Source of the DNA: Bog-756 sp963718405
GTDB lineage: Bacteria; Actinomycetota; Acidimicrobiia; Acidimicrobiales; RAAP-2
Direction: 5' to 3'
Length of the DNA stretch: 64,000 bases
NCBI GenBank assembly: GCA_963718405.1
Contig: CAVQYZ010000004.1
Location: forward strand, 372,001-436,000
Shown one piece after another: positions 43,985 to 54,288 of this stretch (the first letter of the stretch is position 1; each line of letters begins with the position of its first letter). The notes beneath the pieces are model-generated. The model ran no database searches. It was not told the origin of the DNA and was given only the letters and a program-made list of their open reading frames with translations. The translations under genes and the position numbers were made by a program.

Positions 43985-46900
43985 GTGGTCAAGCTCGTTT
44001 GTGTGCTCGGCAACGTACGGGCGGTCGCCCAGGACGGTGGCATCGTCGAGGTGCCGAGCGCCAGCCAACGAAGACTCCTCGGGTTACTGGCGATACATGC
44101 GCCACAGCCCCTACGCACTGAGCGGCTCGCCGATGTGCTCAACATCACTCCGGGGGCGCTACGGAGATCGGTGTCACGGCTGCGTGCCGTGCTCGGCCCG
44201 GACGCCCTGGCGACCGGGAGCACAGGGTACGCGCTCACCTGTCCGGTCGATGCCCGTGTTGTTCTGCGACGAAGTGGCGGGAGCGGCAAGTGCGGCCGAC
44301 CCCACCTCAGCCCTCGAGCACGCCGTGGGTCTCTGGGGAGGAGCGGTCCTCGAGGAGTTCGAGGGCGAGGAGTGGGCCCGCGGCGAGATTGCCCGTTTGA
44401 CCGAGATCCACGGCGCGGCCGCTGACGACCTGGCCGATGAGCTCATTTCCGCTCAGCGCCAGGCGGAGGCCATAGCGCTGCTCGAAAGCCAGATTGCCCG
44501 TTACCCCTACCGGGACCGGTCACGGGGTCTCCTGATCCGTGCGTTGGCCCTCGCCGGCCGGCAGGCCGACGCTCTCCGGGCGTTCCAGAACTATCACTCG
44601 GTCCTCGCCGAGGAGCTCGGCACCGTGCCGTCGCCGGAGGTCGTGCGGATCGAGCGGAGGGTTGCCACCGGGTGGGACGGGGTCAGCTCGGTGACCGACA
44701 CGCACCAGCCTCGTGACGCGGGCCATTTCCCGCTCCCGGGATCGCTCTCCCGCAACGATCGCTTCCTGGGTCGATCGGCCGAGCGACAGGCGCTGCTCGC
44801 CGAGTTGGCGTTGATCGCCACGACGGGTTTGCGCTGCGTATTCGTCACGGGCGAAGCGGGCATGGGAAAGACGATGATGCTGGCGGAGCTGGCCCGGTCC
44901 GCCGAGGCAGATGGGGATCACCGTCCTCTATGGCGCCTCAGACGAGACAGGGTTATCCCTCGAGCCCTTCCGGACCATCCTCGGCGCCTGCATCGATCAC
45001 GCTGACATCGACTTGTTGAGTGAGCACGTGGCCCGATGCGGGGGCGAGCTGACCAGGCTCTGCCCTCGGCTCGGCGTTCGGGTACCGACCGCTCCCCCGC
45101 CGACTGAATCGGACGAAGCCACCGAGCGATTCCTCACCTTCGAAGCAGTTGCCGACCTGTTCAGGCGCATCGCGGCTTGCGGAGGGCTGGTGCTCATGCT
45201 CGACGACCTCCATTGGACGGAGTCCACCGCCCTCTCGCTCCTTCGCCACCTGGCGCGATCACTTGTCGGTGCGCCGGTTCTCTTGGTCACCAGCAGGCGT
45301 GAGCCGGGTGAGCACTCGTCCGATCAGCTCCGCGGCGCGCTCGCCGAGCTGGAGCGGGGCCGAGCGCGACGCCTTCCACTCCCGGTGTTCGGTGACACCG
45401 AAATCAGGGCTCTGGTGGCGGATCTCCTTCCGTCGGCTCCTGACACCACGCGGGAGGGGATCACAGCCAAGGTGCTCGAGGAGACGGCCGGGAACCCGCT
45501 CTACGCCACCGAGGTGATCCGGCACTGGGGCGAGACTGGCGGTCCGAACCGGTAGCCGGACGATCCCGCCGAGCCTCCGTCAGGTGTTGTGGAGCCGCGT
45601 CCACGCTCTCGGTGGCCAAGCCGCCGAGGTGTTGGCCACGGCTTCGGTCCTCGGACCCGAGTTCGAAGAGGACCTTCTCATCGAGATGGTCAACCTCCCC
45701 GAGGTCCAGGTACGCAATGCCATCGACACCGCGGTAGCTGGCGGTGTCCTGGTCAACGTGTCACCTCCCTCCGCCGGGTCCTTCGGTTCGCCCACGCGCT
45801 GATCGCCAATGCGCTGTACAGCGAGATCGGCGCCTCGAGCCGGGCCCAGTTGCACGAGCATGCGGCGCGCCTCCTTGCCAAAGCCGCTGACGAATTGAGT
45901 CCCGACGTGGTGGTGCAACTGGCCAGGCACAGCACGTTGGCAGGTATGGGATCCGAGGCGATCCGTTGGTCGACGCTTGCCGGCGACGACGCCCTCAGGT
46001 CCCTCTCACCGACAGAGGCGGCCCGGCACTACCGGAGCGCTTACGAGGCTGCACTCGAGCTCGGGCGTCCGCCTGCCGAGCAGGCCGACCTGCTTGTTCG
46101 GCTGGGTGAGGCCCAGCACATTGCCGGCGATTCGGCCGCTCTCGACACCCTGGCTCAGGCTGCCGACCTGGCGCTGAGCTGCGGCAACAACCCGGCGCTC
46201 ATACGGGCCGCCCTGGCCGCGGACCGCGGCTTCATGCGAACGGACGCCGGGGCACCCGAGTACCTGGCGATGGTGGAGGCGGCGGTGGCGGTCGCCGATC
46301 CGGCCGATACGTCGACATATGCACGCCTGCTCGCCCTGCTCTCCCAGTGCCTCGTCTACACACCGCAGGCGGCCCGCCGGACCGCCACGGCGTATCAGGC
46401 TCTGGCCCTCGCCGAGTCGGCATCAGACCCGGCGTTGCTCGCCCACGTGGCACCGGCGGCCGTCTCAGCGATCTGGGCGCCGGGGAGCGCACCGATGCGC
46501 AACGCCGTCGTGGCCCGGGCACTCACCTCGGCGGCGGCCTCGGGAGACCCCCGACTCGAATTCGCCGTGCGCATGGTGGCCTACAACGTGGCCGTCGAGT
46601 CGGGGGACGCGGCTGTCGCCGCCCACAGCCTGTCCCGGATCCGCTCCACCGCTCGATCAGTCGGAGAGCCGCGGCTCCGGTGGATTGCCGGGCTCTACGA
46701 CACATTCGACGCCACGATGGCCGGGCGGCTGGACGAGGCTGAGGCCCTGGCCTCGGCCAACCTGGAGCTCGGGACCGGCATCGGGGCTCCCGATGCCTTC
46801 ACCCTGTTCGCCGGCCAGTACTTCGTCATCGGCACCTTTGCCGGAAAGTACGGGGACCTCTTTCCCATCGTCGAGCGGGCGGCCAGTGAGAACCCCGACG

Positions 46901-47441
46901 TCGCACCTTTCGAGCTGGCCTATGCCATCATCTGTGCCGTCGTGGGCCGCCAGGACACGGCGCACCAGTTTCTCCAACGCGGTATCGCCAGCCGATTCGC
47001 CGACTTTCCGGCCGACAACCTCTGGATGACCCAGGTGATCGGCTGTGCCGTTTTGGCCATCGAGCTGGAGGACACGGAGGCCGCCGCCCTCCTCCTTCCG
47101 GTCATCGAGCCCTTCGCCGCCGAGGTGGCGTTCAGCGGCCTCACCAGCCAGGGGCCCGGTGGCTGCCTACGTGGGAAAGCTGAGCTCATTGCTCGGCCGC
47201 CACGAGGAAGCAGAAGGTCATCTGCGGGCGGCCCTGGGCACCGCCACCGCTTTCGGCTGGACGTATCACCGGGCGACCACGCTCCTCGCCCTGAGTCAGG
47301 CCCGACACCGCGGAGGGAACGAGCTGGACCTGGAAGCCCGAGTCCTGGCTGGCGGAGGCCTCCGACCTCTGCCGGCGCTTCGGCTTCCGGCGTTGGATAC
47401 CCCAGATCGACGAACTCGAGGCCACCATCACCCCCTCCTGA
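43985..47441 (+). pseudogene. SARP/BTAD-AAA ATPase transcriptional regulator broken by six frameshifts
   Basis: Read across the breaks, this is a large regulator of about 1,150 residues. An N-terminal DNA-binding winged helix (SASQRRLLGLLAIHAPQPLR, LNITPGALRRSVSRLRAVLG) leads to a BTAD domain (HAVGLWGGAVLEEFEGEEWA, RALALAGRQADALRAFQNYH, LAEELGTVPSPEV). An AAA/NB-ARC-like ATPase follows with Walker A GEAGMGKT and Walker B LVLMLDDLHWTE, then a long TPR-like C-terminus. SARP proteins often activate secondary-metabolite genes. Breaks: near 44270, 44900, 45530, 45790 (the only deletion), 47160 and 47347. Coding character persists to the end, so they may be sequence errors rather than decay. No LuxR helix-turn-helix is seen at the end. 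Confidence 0.8.
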
Positions 47442-47520
47442 CGCGCAGGTGACGCGCCCCGGGGCGGACAATGCCGGAGAGGGGTGCCGACGGCACCCAA
47501 AGAGCCAAAGGTGCTGATCC

Positions 47521-49996
47521 ATGGGTGGATTCCGAACGTCTCTCCGGGTCTTATTGGCCGGATCCCTGGTCCTCGGCGGAGCGGTGGCTGCCTCGGCGGT
47601 CGGTGGAACGCTGGCGGCATCGCCGGCTGCCGCCGCCAGCCCGTCGGCCTGGACCGCTTATGTGGTGAGCTACGCCACCGATGCGGTGATCCCGGTCAAT
47701 ACAGCCACCGATGCGGTGGGCACTCCGATCACCGCGGGGAGCGGCCCTTCGGCCATCGCCATCACCCCAAATGCCGCCACTGCCTACGTCACGGACGAGG
47801 GAACCACCAACACCGCCCCGGGCTTCGTCACGCCCATCGACCTATCGACGAACCGAGCGGGAACGGCCATACCCGTTGGGTCCGGGCCCGACGCCATCGC
47901 CATCACTCCCAGTGGCCAGACCGCTTACGTGGGCAATTACAACGCCCACACGATCACCCCGATCAACCTGGTGACCGACACGGCAGGAACGCCGATTTCT
48001 GTGGGCGCGGCTCCTACCTCCATCACCATCACCTCTGACGGCTCCACCGCCTATGTCGGACTGGCGTTCGGTTCCGGTATCGAGATCGATCTCGCCAACA
48101 ATTCCATTACGCCTGAAGGACCAGGGGGCTTCGCGTCGACCATCACCCCGAATGGCGCCACGGTGTTCGGCACCAACCCCCAGGACAACGGGGTGAACGT
48201 GTTCACCCCGGCTACCGATTCCGGGACCACCGTCTCTGCCCTCAACGATCCGGAGGGAATCGCCATCACCCCCGATGGCTCCACCGCCTACGTCGCCTAC
48301 AGCCCCTTCACCACCAACAAGGGGGCCCTCCTCCCCATCGACACCGCCACCGATACTCCCGGGACGCCGATCGCACTGGGTACCAGTTCGGCCGAAGGCG
48401 TGGCCATCACCCCTGACGGCTCGAGTGCATTCGTGACCGACCCGACCAGCGGCACCGTCGTCCCCGTGGATCTGAGCTCGGGCACCCCCGGCACCCCCAT
48501 CTCACTGGGGAGTGAGGGGGCCAATCCGGTGGCCATCGCCATCACCCCCGACCAGGCACCCATAGCCCATATCCATGGCGAATACGACAGCTTCGGAACC
48601 ATTACCTTTGACGCCTCGGCCTCGACCGTGGCCTACGGGACCATCGCCTCGTACGCCTGGGACTTCGGCGACGGGACCACCGAGACCACCACGACGCCCA
48701 CGGTGAGCCACACGTACGCCAACCCCTACGCCACGCCGGAGGTGTCGGTCACCGAAACCAGCTCCGCGGGGACGTCGACCACAGGTGTGTTCACCGGACA
48801 GACGGCCAGCGCCAACGGGAACTCCCAGGCCAGGGCTGCCCTTCAGGCACTGGATGCTCAACCAACACAGCAGGAGTGGTATCCGTCGATCACTGCCGTC
48901 TCCCCCGACATCGGGTCCACTGACGGGCCCACCCGGGTCACCATCACCGTCTCGGCCTACGTCCCCTATCAGACTGCAGAGGGTACGGAGATCAACGTGG
49001 ATGTCGGGGGGGTGGCTGCCACCAACGTCACGGTCAACAGCAACAACATCGTGGACGATGTCTTGTCGCTCTCGGCCACCCTGCCGCCCCAGTCGACAGG
49101 CGCCGACAATGTCATCGTGACCCTGAGCTCCACGGGATACGGAGTGATTCTCGGCTCCAGTGCCGCCACGCCGGCTGACCAGTTCACCTACTCGGCTTCG
49201 ACGCCCCCCGTCGACGTCTCCTGCGCCTCTAGCTCCTGCCCGATCCCGGCTGTCCAGTACGGATCCACCACTGTGTCATCGACGGTGAGCTCCGACTGCA
49301 GCCCGTGCACCTACTCCGGCTCCATAGTTGAGGGGGTGCCTTCTACCTCCAACACGGTGGGCAGTTGTCCTAGACGCCATGAGCTACGCGCAGGCCAATG
49401 CAGAGGTGAACGAAGCCGACGCTGAAAACGCCAACGGTGCCTCGCTCTCCGTAGGCCTCGTAAACACCTTCTACGGAGTGAATTCGGATACGACGACGGT
49501 GTGTGAGGATGTCACCTCACTTGCAGGCGGACCCGCCGCCCGTTCTCTCGGGAGTGGTCAGCGCGCAAGCTCGGCACCGGTGTTGGGTCGGGACATCCTC
49601 CTCAAGAAGTGCGCCACGAAGGCGGTGGCTCCTTGTGTCAAGTCGGTGGTCGTCAGCGGCCGACGAGTGAAGACGACGGTGATCCTGCCGGTGAATGAGT
49701 CCATCAAGCTGGTGGCCGGACCACAGAAGGAGACGGTGAAGACGATTTCGCCGAGGACCGGTGCCCCCGGATCCAAGGTGACTATCACTGGCAGCAATCT
49801 CTCCCAGGTGAGCTCGGTCTTCATCGACGGCACTCGTGCCGGTGGTCGACTCATCGGCGGTGTCCGGGCCTCCATCGTGTCGAAGACGACCTCCAAGTTG
49901 GTGGTGAAGCTGCCGTTGAGCGCTAAGACCGGGCGGATCACCCTCATCGGCTGGTCGGGAGATGTGACGCCTTCGTCGACCTTCAAGGTGACCTGA
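47521..49996 (+). CDS. Secreted YVTN-type beta-propeller protein with PKD and IPT/TIG domains, one +1 frameshift
   Basis: A signal peptide (LRVLLAGSLVLGGAVAASAV, cleavage near AAAA) precedes about seven blades of the form GSGPSAIAITPNAATAYVTD or VAITPDGSSAFVTDPTSGTV. A PKD domain follows (SYAWDFGDGTTETTTTPTV), then IPT/TIG folds (ITAVSPDIGSTDGPTRVTIT; after the shift, TISPRTGAPGSKVTITGSNL). The frame changes by one base near 49357-49365 (SNTVG to VLDAMSYAQANAEVNEADAE). Such proteins are cell-surface or extracellular binding proteins. The gene ends at the 20-bp hairpin at 50102-50144. ATG 47521 lies 80 bases after the regulator's stop; a regulatory link is possible. Confidence 0.85.
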
Positions 49997-50101
49997 ACCG
50001 GGCCCACGACAATCTGGGGCCATACGTTGGTTCAGCTCGTTGCACGGCCCCGATTCTCCGAGGACCCGACTTTCCTCATGGACCGTCGCCTCATGACGAT
50101 G

Positions 50102-50144
50102 GTGGACACACCCTGCCCCTGGAACAGGGGCGGGGTGTGTCCAC
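50102..50144. terminator. Very stable hairpin between convergent genes, candidate bidirectional terminator
   Basis: GTGGACACACCC (50102-50113) pairs with GGGTGTGTCCAC (50133-50144), and inside it GCCCCTG pairs with CAGGGGC around a GAA loop, with one T-G wobble between the blocks. The stem is 20 pairs. It sits between the stops of the propeller gene (+) and the repeat protein gene (-). There is no T-run, as is common in high-GC actinobacteria. Confidence 0.75.
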
Positions 50145-50184
50145 TACCAAAGGGTCTGCTGTGCCAGACCTCACTTATTTGGGG

Positions 50185-51069
50185 TCAGGACCCGATGGCC
50201 CCAGCGGTACCCACAGGAGCGTTGGCGTTGACCAGCGTTCCGGTGCCGCTCGTCGAGCCCTTCGACCCGACAGGAGCGTCGGCGTTGACCAGCGTTCCCG
50301 ATCCGGTCGATCCTCCGGTGGAGGACGGGTTCACAGGAGCGTTGGCGTTGACCAGCGTTCCGGTGCCGCTCGTCGAGCCCTTCGACCCGACAGGAGCGTC
50401 GGCGTTGACCAGCGTTCCCGATCCGGTCGATCCTCCGGTGGAGGACGGGTTCACAGGAGCGTTGGCGTTGACCAGCGTTCCGGTGCCGCTCGTCGAGCCC
50501 TTCGACCCGACAGGAGCGTCGGCGTTGACCAGCGTTCCCGATCCGGTCGATCCTCCGGTGGAGGACGGGTTCACAGGAGCGTTGGCGTTGACCAGCGTTC
50601 CGGTGCCGCTCGTCGAGCCCTTCGACCCGACAGGAGCGTCGGCGTTGACCAGCGTTCCCGATCCGGTCGATCCTCCGGTGGAGGACGGGTTCACAGGAGC
50701 GTTGGCGTTGACCAGCGTTCCGGTGCCGCTCGTCGAGCCCTTCGACCCGACAGGAGCGTCGGCATTGACCAGCGTTCCCGATCCGGTCGATCCTCCGGTG
50801 GATGACGGGTTCACGACATGACCAGTGTGCTTGGCCACTGATCCGGCACCAGTTGGTGTGCTGGTTCCACGGCCGCTGACGGCGGGAACCGCAGGAACTG
50901 TGGTGGGGGCAACGGCTGCAGGTCCAGCCGGAGCCGATATGTTCCCTTCGCATGTGCCTATGGCGAATGCAGGGCTGGTTGAGTCCGCTCCTGCCAATGA
51001 AAGTCCTGCGATCGATACCACGGCGGCGACAAGCACCGCTGCGGTGGCGCGTTTCATAGTGGTATGCAT
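50185..51069 (-). CDS. Secreted repeat protein built of five 40-residue units
   Basis: The 294-residue protein has a signal peptide (MKRATAAVLVAAVVSIAGLS, cleavage near LAGA), a linker with one Cys (GTCEGNIS), then five units whose core is GTLVNADAPVGSKGSTSGTG followed by TLVNANAPVNPSSTGGSTGS. Each unit holds two GTLVNAxAPV motifs, so ten motifs in all. The repeats are rich in Gly, Ser, Thr, Ala and Val with no charged surface except scattered Asp/Lys, which suits an extended wall or matrix protein. ATG 51069 has AAGGAGA upstream. All six frames are open through the repeats because the unit is a multiple of three; the minus frame is chosen on its signal peptide and ribosome site. Function unknown. 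Confidence 0.8.
   Translation of the reverse strand: MHTTMKRATAAVLVAAVVSIAGLSLAGADSTSPAFAIGTCEGNISAPAGPAAVAPTTVPAVPAVSGRGTSTPTGAGSVAKHTGHVVNPSSTGGSTGSGTLVNADAPVGSKGSTSGTGTLVNANAPVNPSSTGGSTGSGTLVNADAPVGSKGSTSGTGTLVNANAPVNPSSTGGSTGSGTLVNADAPVGSKGSTSGTGTLVNANAPVNPSSTGGSTGSGTLVNADAPVGSKGSTSGTGTLVNANAPVNPSSTGGSTGSGTLVNADAPVGSKGSTSGTGTLVNANAPVGTAGAIGS
50221..50820. repeat. Tandem repeat, 5 x 120 bp
   Basis: Five consecutive 120-base units start at 50221, 50341, 50461, 50581 and 50701. The first four are identical. The fifth differs at 50764 and 50803, both silent in the minus-strand protein, and at its end. Each unit contains two related half-units beginning ACAGGAGCGTTGGCGTTGAC and ACAGGAGCGTCGGCGTTGAC. 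Such identity suggests recent expansion or ongoing gene conversion, and copy number may vary between cells. Confidence 0.98.
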
Positions 51070-51154
51070 TTCAGAAAATCTCCTTGATGGTTAGGTATGT
51101 AGTTGGCTGTTGGTCGGTTAGCGGCGACCACGCCGCTTGGCTCAACAGCGACGC

Positions 51155-51981
51155 CTAACCAGGAGGGGATTGCCTCATATCCAGAAGAAGGTACGGAACC
51201 TTCTCCAGTCCGGGGGGTGCCACTCCCTCGAGGGAGGCTGGCAACAGCAGGCTCCTCGAAAGAATCGATGCGAACCGGCTGTTCCCGTGGCCAGAGGGCA
51301 GACCTTCGGCCGGAATGACGGGTATCACCGGAAGGTTTCGTGTGGGGAGAACAGGGCTGCGGAGAGGGAGGGCCGAGGGAGAGCCCAAGGCGTTCAAATG
51401 GAATCGGAGTGAATCCCCACCCCCCTCGATTGGATTGGCAACCACGCTTTTGGTCACTGCCTCCAACCGCGGCGATTGTTGCCAAGCGGAGTCGACTCTG
51501 TGCGAGTTGTCAATGGCGAGTGAACTGGTCCTCGCCCTCGGAGCGGCGCCTGGGAGCAGATCGCTGGAGAGACGGCCGGAATGGATCGATTAACCGTTGT
51601 CGCCACCTGGTTGGCGAGCGGCCGAACCACCGGGGACACGTTGTGGACCACAGGGGCAACGATCGGAGGTGGCCAGCCTTGTGGGGCTCGTCACTGACGT
51701 GATCAGAATGCTTTTCGATGTCGACCTGGCTACGGGGGAAAAATGCTGGGCGAATGTGCTCGCCGGAACCACCGATCCGGCTTGACCCAGGATTGGGGAA
51801 GAGAGGCCCGTCTCGGGAGCAGCGTTCGCCGGACCAGCCAGCAATGTGGATAGGGCGAATGCGAAGAACATGCCCGCGAAGATGGCAATGATGACGAGCG
51901 CAGGACGGGGAAGCCTGTGCTGTGCCGAGGCAGATCCATCCCCGGCATCAGCACCGGGACGGTCGGCTCACGCAAGGTCAC
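51155..51981 (-). pseudogene. Secreted Ser/Pro-rich protein broken by frameshifts
   Basis: Pieces in different minus-strand frames read as one protein: a GTG start at 51981 behind GGGAGGG, a signal peptide (ALVIIAIFAGMFFAFALSTL, then LAGPANA), APETGLSSPILGQAGSVVPA, VVHNVSPVVRPLANQVATTV with NRSIPAVSP, and finally LPASLEGVAPPGLEKVPYLL ending SPPG. At least three shifts are needed to join them. The repeated SP-V pattern is like other secreted actinobacterial proteins, but I know no function. It is on the same strand and just upstream of the repeat protein. Either sequence errors or true decay; confidence in the exact limits is low. Confidence 0.45.
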
Positions 51982-52348
51982 GCCCTCCCATATACCACTT
52001 TAAGTGGTCTTATAAACACTTAGGGTAGTCTTCAAAGGTCGGCTGCCTTGAATCCGATGCTGTGGCACAGGTGATTGGCAGCATCCCGCCGCGTGGCCTG
52101 CTCGGTGGCCTGGGACAAGGTCGTGAGATGCATCGCCACCACCATCTGTCGTGGCATCCGGCATCCATTCTACTTCTGGGTCCCTCATACTCTCGGCAGC
52201 GGCGTGGCAATGGGCAGAGACTGTGTTCAGGACATAGGAGACCGGAACTAGGGTCTCTCCGAAGGGGCAGCGGTGCCTAATCAGGAGCCAGCAGAGAGAG
52301 TCAGACGGATGTGTCAAGACGGAGAGACCGGTTTGAGCAGGCCCAGAG
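51982..52348. other. Gene-free stretch upstream of tRNA-Ser
   Basis: No supported gene. The AT-rich start holds the palindrome CCACTT-T-AAGTGG (51995-52007) just upstream of the broken secreted-protein gene, a possible operator or promoter region on the minus strand. The remaining bases show no structure beyond short frames without ribosome sites. Confidence 0.4.
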
Positions 52349-52433
52349 CGGAGGGAGTGGGATTCGAACCCACGGAGGCTTGCCCCTCACGGCTTTTCAA
52401 GAGCCGCGCATTTGTCCGCTCTGCCATCCCTCC
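52349..52433 (-). tRNA. tRNA-Ser (anticodon TGA), CCA not encoded
   Basis: The acceptor GGAGGGA pairs with TCCCTCC, with discriminator G. The anticodon loop CTTGAAA presents TGA, which reads UCA and, by wobble, other UCN codons. A long variable arm follows the anticodon stem, as in all tRNA-Ser, and the T-arm has GTGGG, loop TTCGAAT, CCCAC. The 3' CCA must be added after transcription. Confidence 0.95.
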
Positions 52434-52480
52434 CAGCGCCCGCCACGGTAGTCGGGCCATTTGCGGCCCGGGGACGATTC

Positions 52481-53464
52481 TTACGAGGAACTGCCCTGAA
52501 TCTCGTTCCGCAGTCCATCGATCCACTGGTTGGCGCCCCGCTGCGACGTGTCTGCGTCTCGCCGGATGGCCGGCCCGCCAGGTCCGGCGGCGGGATAGGA
52601 GCCAAGGAACTTCACTCCGGCCAGCCCGGCGTGGAGATCGCGCAGGCAGTCAGCCACTACCGCATCGGCCACATGACCTTCGAAGTCGATGATGAAGCAG
52701 TAGTCACCCAGCCCCTTCTTCGTTGGCCGCGACTCGAGCTTGGTCAAGTTGATGTTACGGGCGGCGAACTGACCGAGGATGCCGTACAGGCTGCCCGGAT
52801 GGTCGGCACTCTGGAAGCAGGCGATGCTGGTCCGGTCGTGACCGGTAGGTGAGGGTATGCCCGAACGGGCCACGGACACGAAGCGTGTCTGATTCTCGGG
52901 GTGGTCCTCGACATCCTCCGCCAGAATCTCGAGTCCGTACAGCTTGGCGGCCAGGCGCGGGGCGATGGCCCCCGTCGGGCGGGACGAGAGTGCCGGGTCC
53001 CTCTGTCCCAACAACCGGGCCGCTTCCGCCGTCGAATTGGTGGCCACCGACTCCACTCCGGGGAGCTGTTCGGTGAGGAACCGCCGGCACTGGGCGGTGG
53101 CCACGGGGATGGAAGCCACCCGTTCGAGGTCACTCAGGGTCGTGCCCGGTTGCGCCATCAGATGGAGGTGGACGTCGAGGATGACCTCCCGCTGGATCCG
53201 CAGCTCGAAATCGAAGATCAGGCTGTCGATGATGTCGCGGACCGTTCCTTCGATGGCATTCTCCAGCGGGACGAACCCCAGGTCGACCTGGCCGGTCTTC
53301 ACCGAGTCGAGTACCTCGACCAGCGATCCCATGGGGACGATCTGGGCCGCGGCGTACTCGGGCTCACTGAGGAGCGCCTCCTCGGTGAAGGTGCCCTCCG
53401 GGCCGAGGAACCCGATACGCGCCACCGTCCCCGACGGGGGCTGCGGAGATGCGTCCTCGACCAT
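52481..53464 (-). CDS. pheA: Prephenate dehydratase
   Basis: PheA converts prephenate to phenylpyruvate in phenylalanine synthesis. The catalytic region has IGFLGPEGTFTEEALL, GFVPLENAIEGTVRDIIDSL, VATAQCRRFLTEQLPGV, STAEAARLLGQ, and the conserved TRF in ENQTRFVSVAR. A C-terminal ACT domain follows (SIACFQSADHPGSLYGILGQ, INLTKLESRPTKKGLGDYCF), whose ESRP motif is part of the Phe feedback site. The 327 residues fit a monofunctional enzyme. ATG 53464 is 23 bases from the divergent larB start, so the promoters must overlap the coding ends. Confidence 0.95.
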   Translation of the reverse strand: MVEDASPQPPSGTVARIGFLGPEGTFTEEALLSEPEYAAAQIVPMGSLVEVLDSVKTGQVDLGFVPLENAIEGTVRDIIDSLIFDFELRIQREVILDVHLHLMAQPGTTLSDLERVASIPVATAQCRRFLTEQLPGVESVATNSTAEAARLLGQRDPALSSRPTGAIAPRLAAKLYGLEILAEDVEDHPENQTRFVSVARSGIPSPTGHDRTSIACFQSADHPGSLYGILGQFAARNINLTKLESRPTKKGLGDYCFIIDFEGHVADAVVADCLRDLHAGLAGVKFLGSYPAAGPGGPAIRRDADTSQRGANQWIDGLRNEIQGSSS

Positions 53465-53487
53465 ACCCAGGCAGGATAGTGAACATC

Positions 53488-54288
53488 ATGGACGAACCTG
53501 CGCTGCAACGCCTGCTGGCCGACGTGGTATCCGGTGCCTGCTCTCCGGACGACGCGGTGCACCAGCTCCGCCGACTGCCCTTCGCCGATCTGGGGTTCGC
53601 CAAGGTGGATCACCATCGCCACCTCCGCCAGGGACTCCCTGAAGCGGTCTACGCCCAGGGGAAGACCGGAGAGCAGTGCTCGTCGATCGTGGCAGAGCTC
53701 CTCGACGACGGGGAGAGCGGCCCCGAAGGTGCAGCCGGCAGCCCGGTCATTCTCACCAGGGCCGATGCCGCCCAGGTGGAGCTGGTCATGGCCCACAACC
53801 CCGGGGGAGTCCGCACCGTCACCGGAATCGCCACCGGCAGCGATCAGGTCAGGGGAGAGCTGTCCACGGTGGTGTGGCGGCCGGCCCCCCTCAGGCCCAG
53901 CCGCACCCTGGTAGTCACCGCCGGGACCTCAGACCTTCCCGTGGCCCGCGAGTGCCAGGCCACGCTCACCGCCCTGGGCCTGCCCCCGACCCTCATCGCC
54001 GACTGCGGCGTGGCTGGAGTCCATCGTCTGTTGGCCTCGGCCGACGACCTGGCCGACGCCGATGCCGTGGTGGTGGTGGCCGGCATGGAAGGAGCCTTGG
54101 CCAGTCTCATCGGGGGGATCACACCGGCCCCGGTGGTGGCGGTACCCACCAGTACCGGCTACGGCGCCGCCCTCGAAGGGGTGACCGCGCTGCTGGCCAT
54201 GCATGCGTCGTGTGCCGCCGGCATCACCGTGGTGGGCATCGACAACGGCTTCGGCGCCGCCTGTGCCATCGCCAGGATCCTCTCGTGA
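53488..54288 (+). CDS. larB: Nickel pincer cofactor biosynthesis protein LarB
   Basis: LarB carboxylates and hydrolyses nicotinic acid adenine dinucleotide to pyridinium-3,5-biscarboxylate mononucleotide, the first step to the nickel-pincer cofactor. The C-terminal PurE-like half is clear: TLVVTAGTSDLPVARECQAT, VAGVHRLLASADDLADADAV, VVAGMEGALASLIGGI, VPTSTGYGAALEGVTALLAM and VVGIDNGFGAACAIARI. The N-terminal part has FAKVDHHRHLRQGLPEAVYA, usual for LarB. The 266 residues match the family. ATG 53488 is chosen; GTG 53479 is possible. Its stop overlaps the larC start (GTGA). Confidence 0.94.
   Translation: MDEPALQRLLADVVSGACSPDDAVHQLRRLPFADLGFAKVDHHRHLRQGLPEAVYAQGKTGEQCSSIVAELLDDGESGPEGAAGSPVILTRADAAQVELVMAHNPGGVRTVTGIATGSDQVRGELSTVVWRPAPLRPSRTLVVTAGTSDLPVARECQATLTALGLPPTLIADCGVAGVHRLLASADDLADADAVVVVAGMEGALASLIGGITPAPVVAVPTSTGYGAALEGVTALLAMHASCAAGITVVGIDNGFGAACAIARILS

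Noticed and set aside
50221..50820. Repeat array considered as CRISPR
   Set aside because: Units are 120 bp with no unique spacers, and the array is coding; no cas genes are present.
50027..50821. Plus-strand open frame through the 120-bp repeats
   Set aside because: Any repeat unit divisible by three keeps all frames open. Only the minus-strand frame has a signal peptide and a ribosome site.
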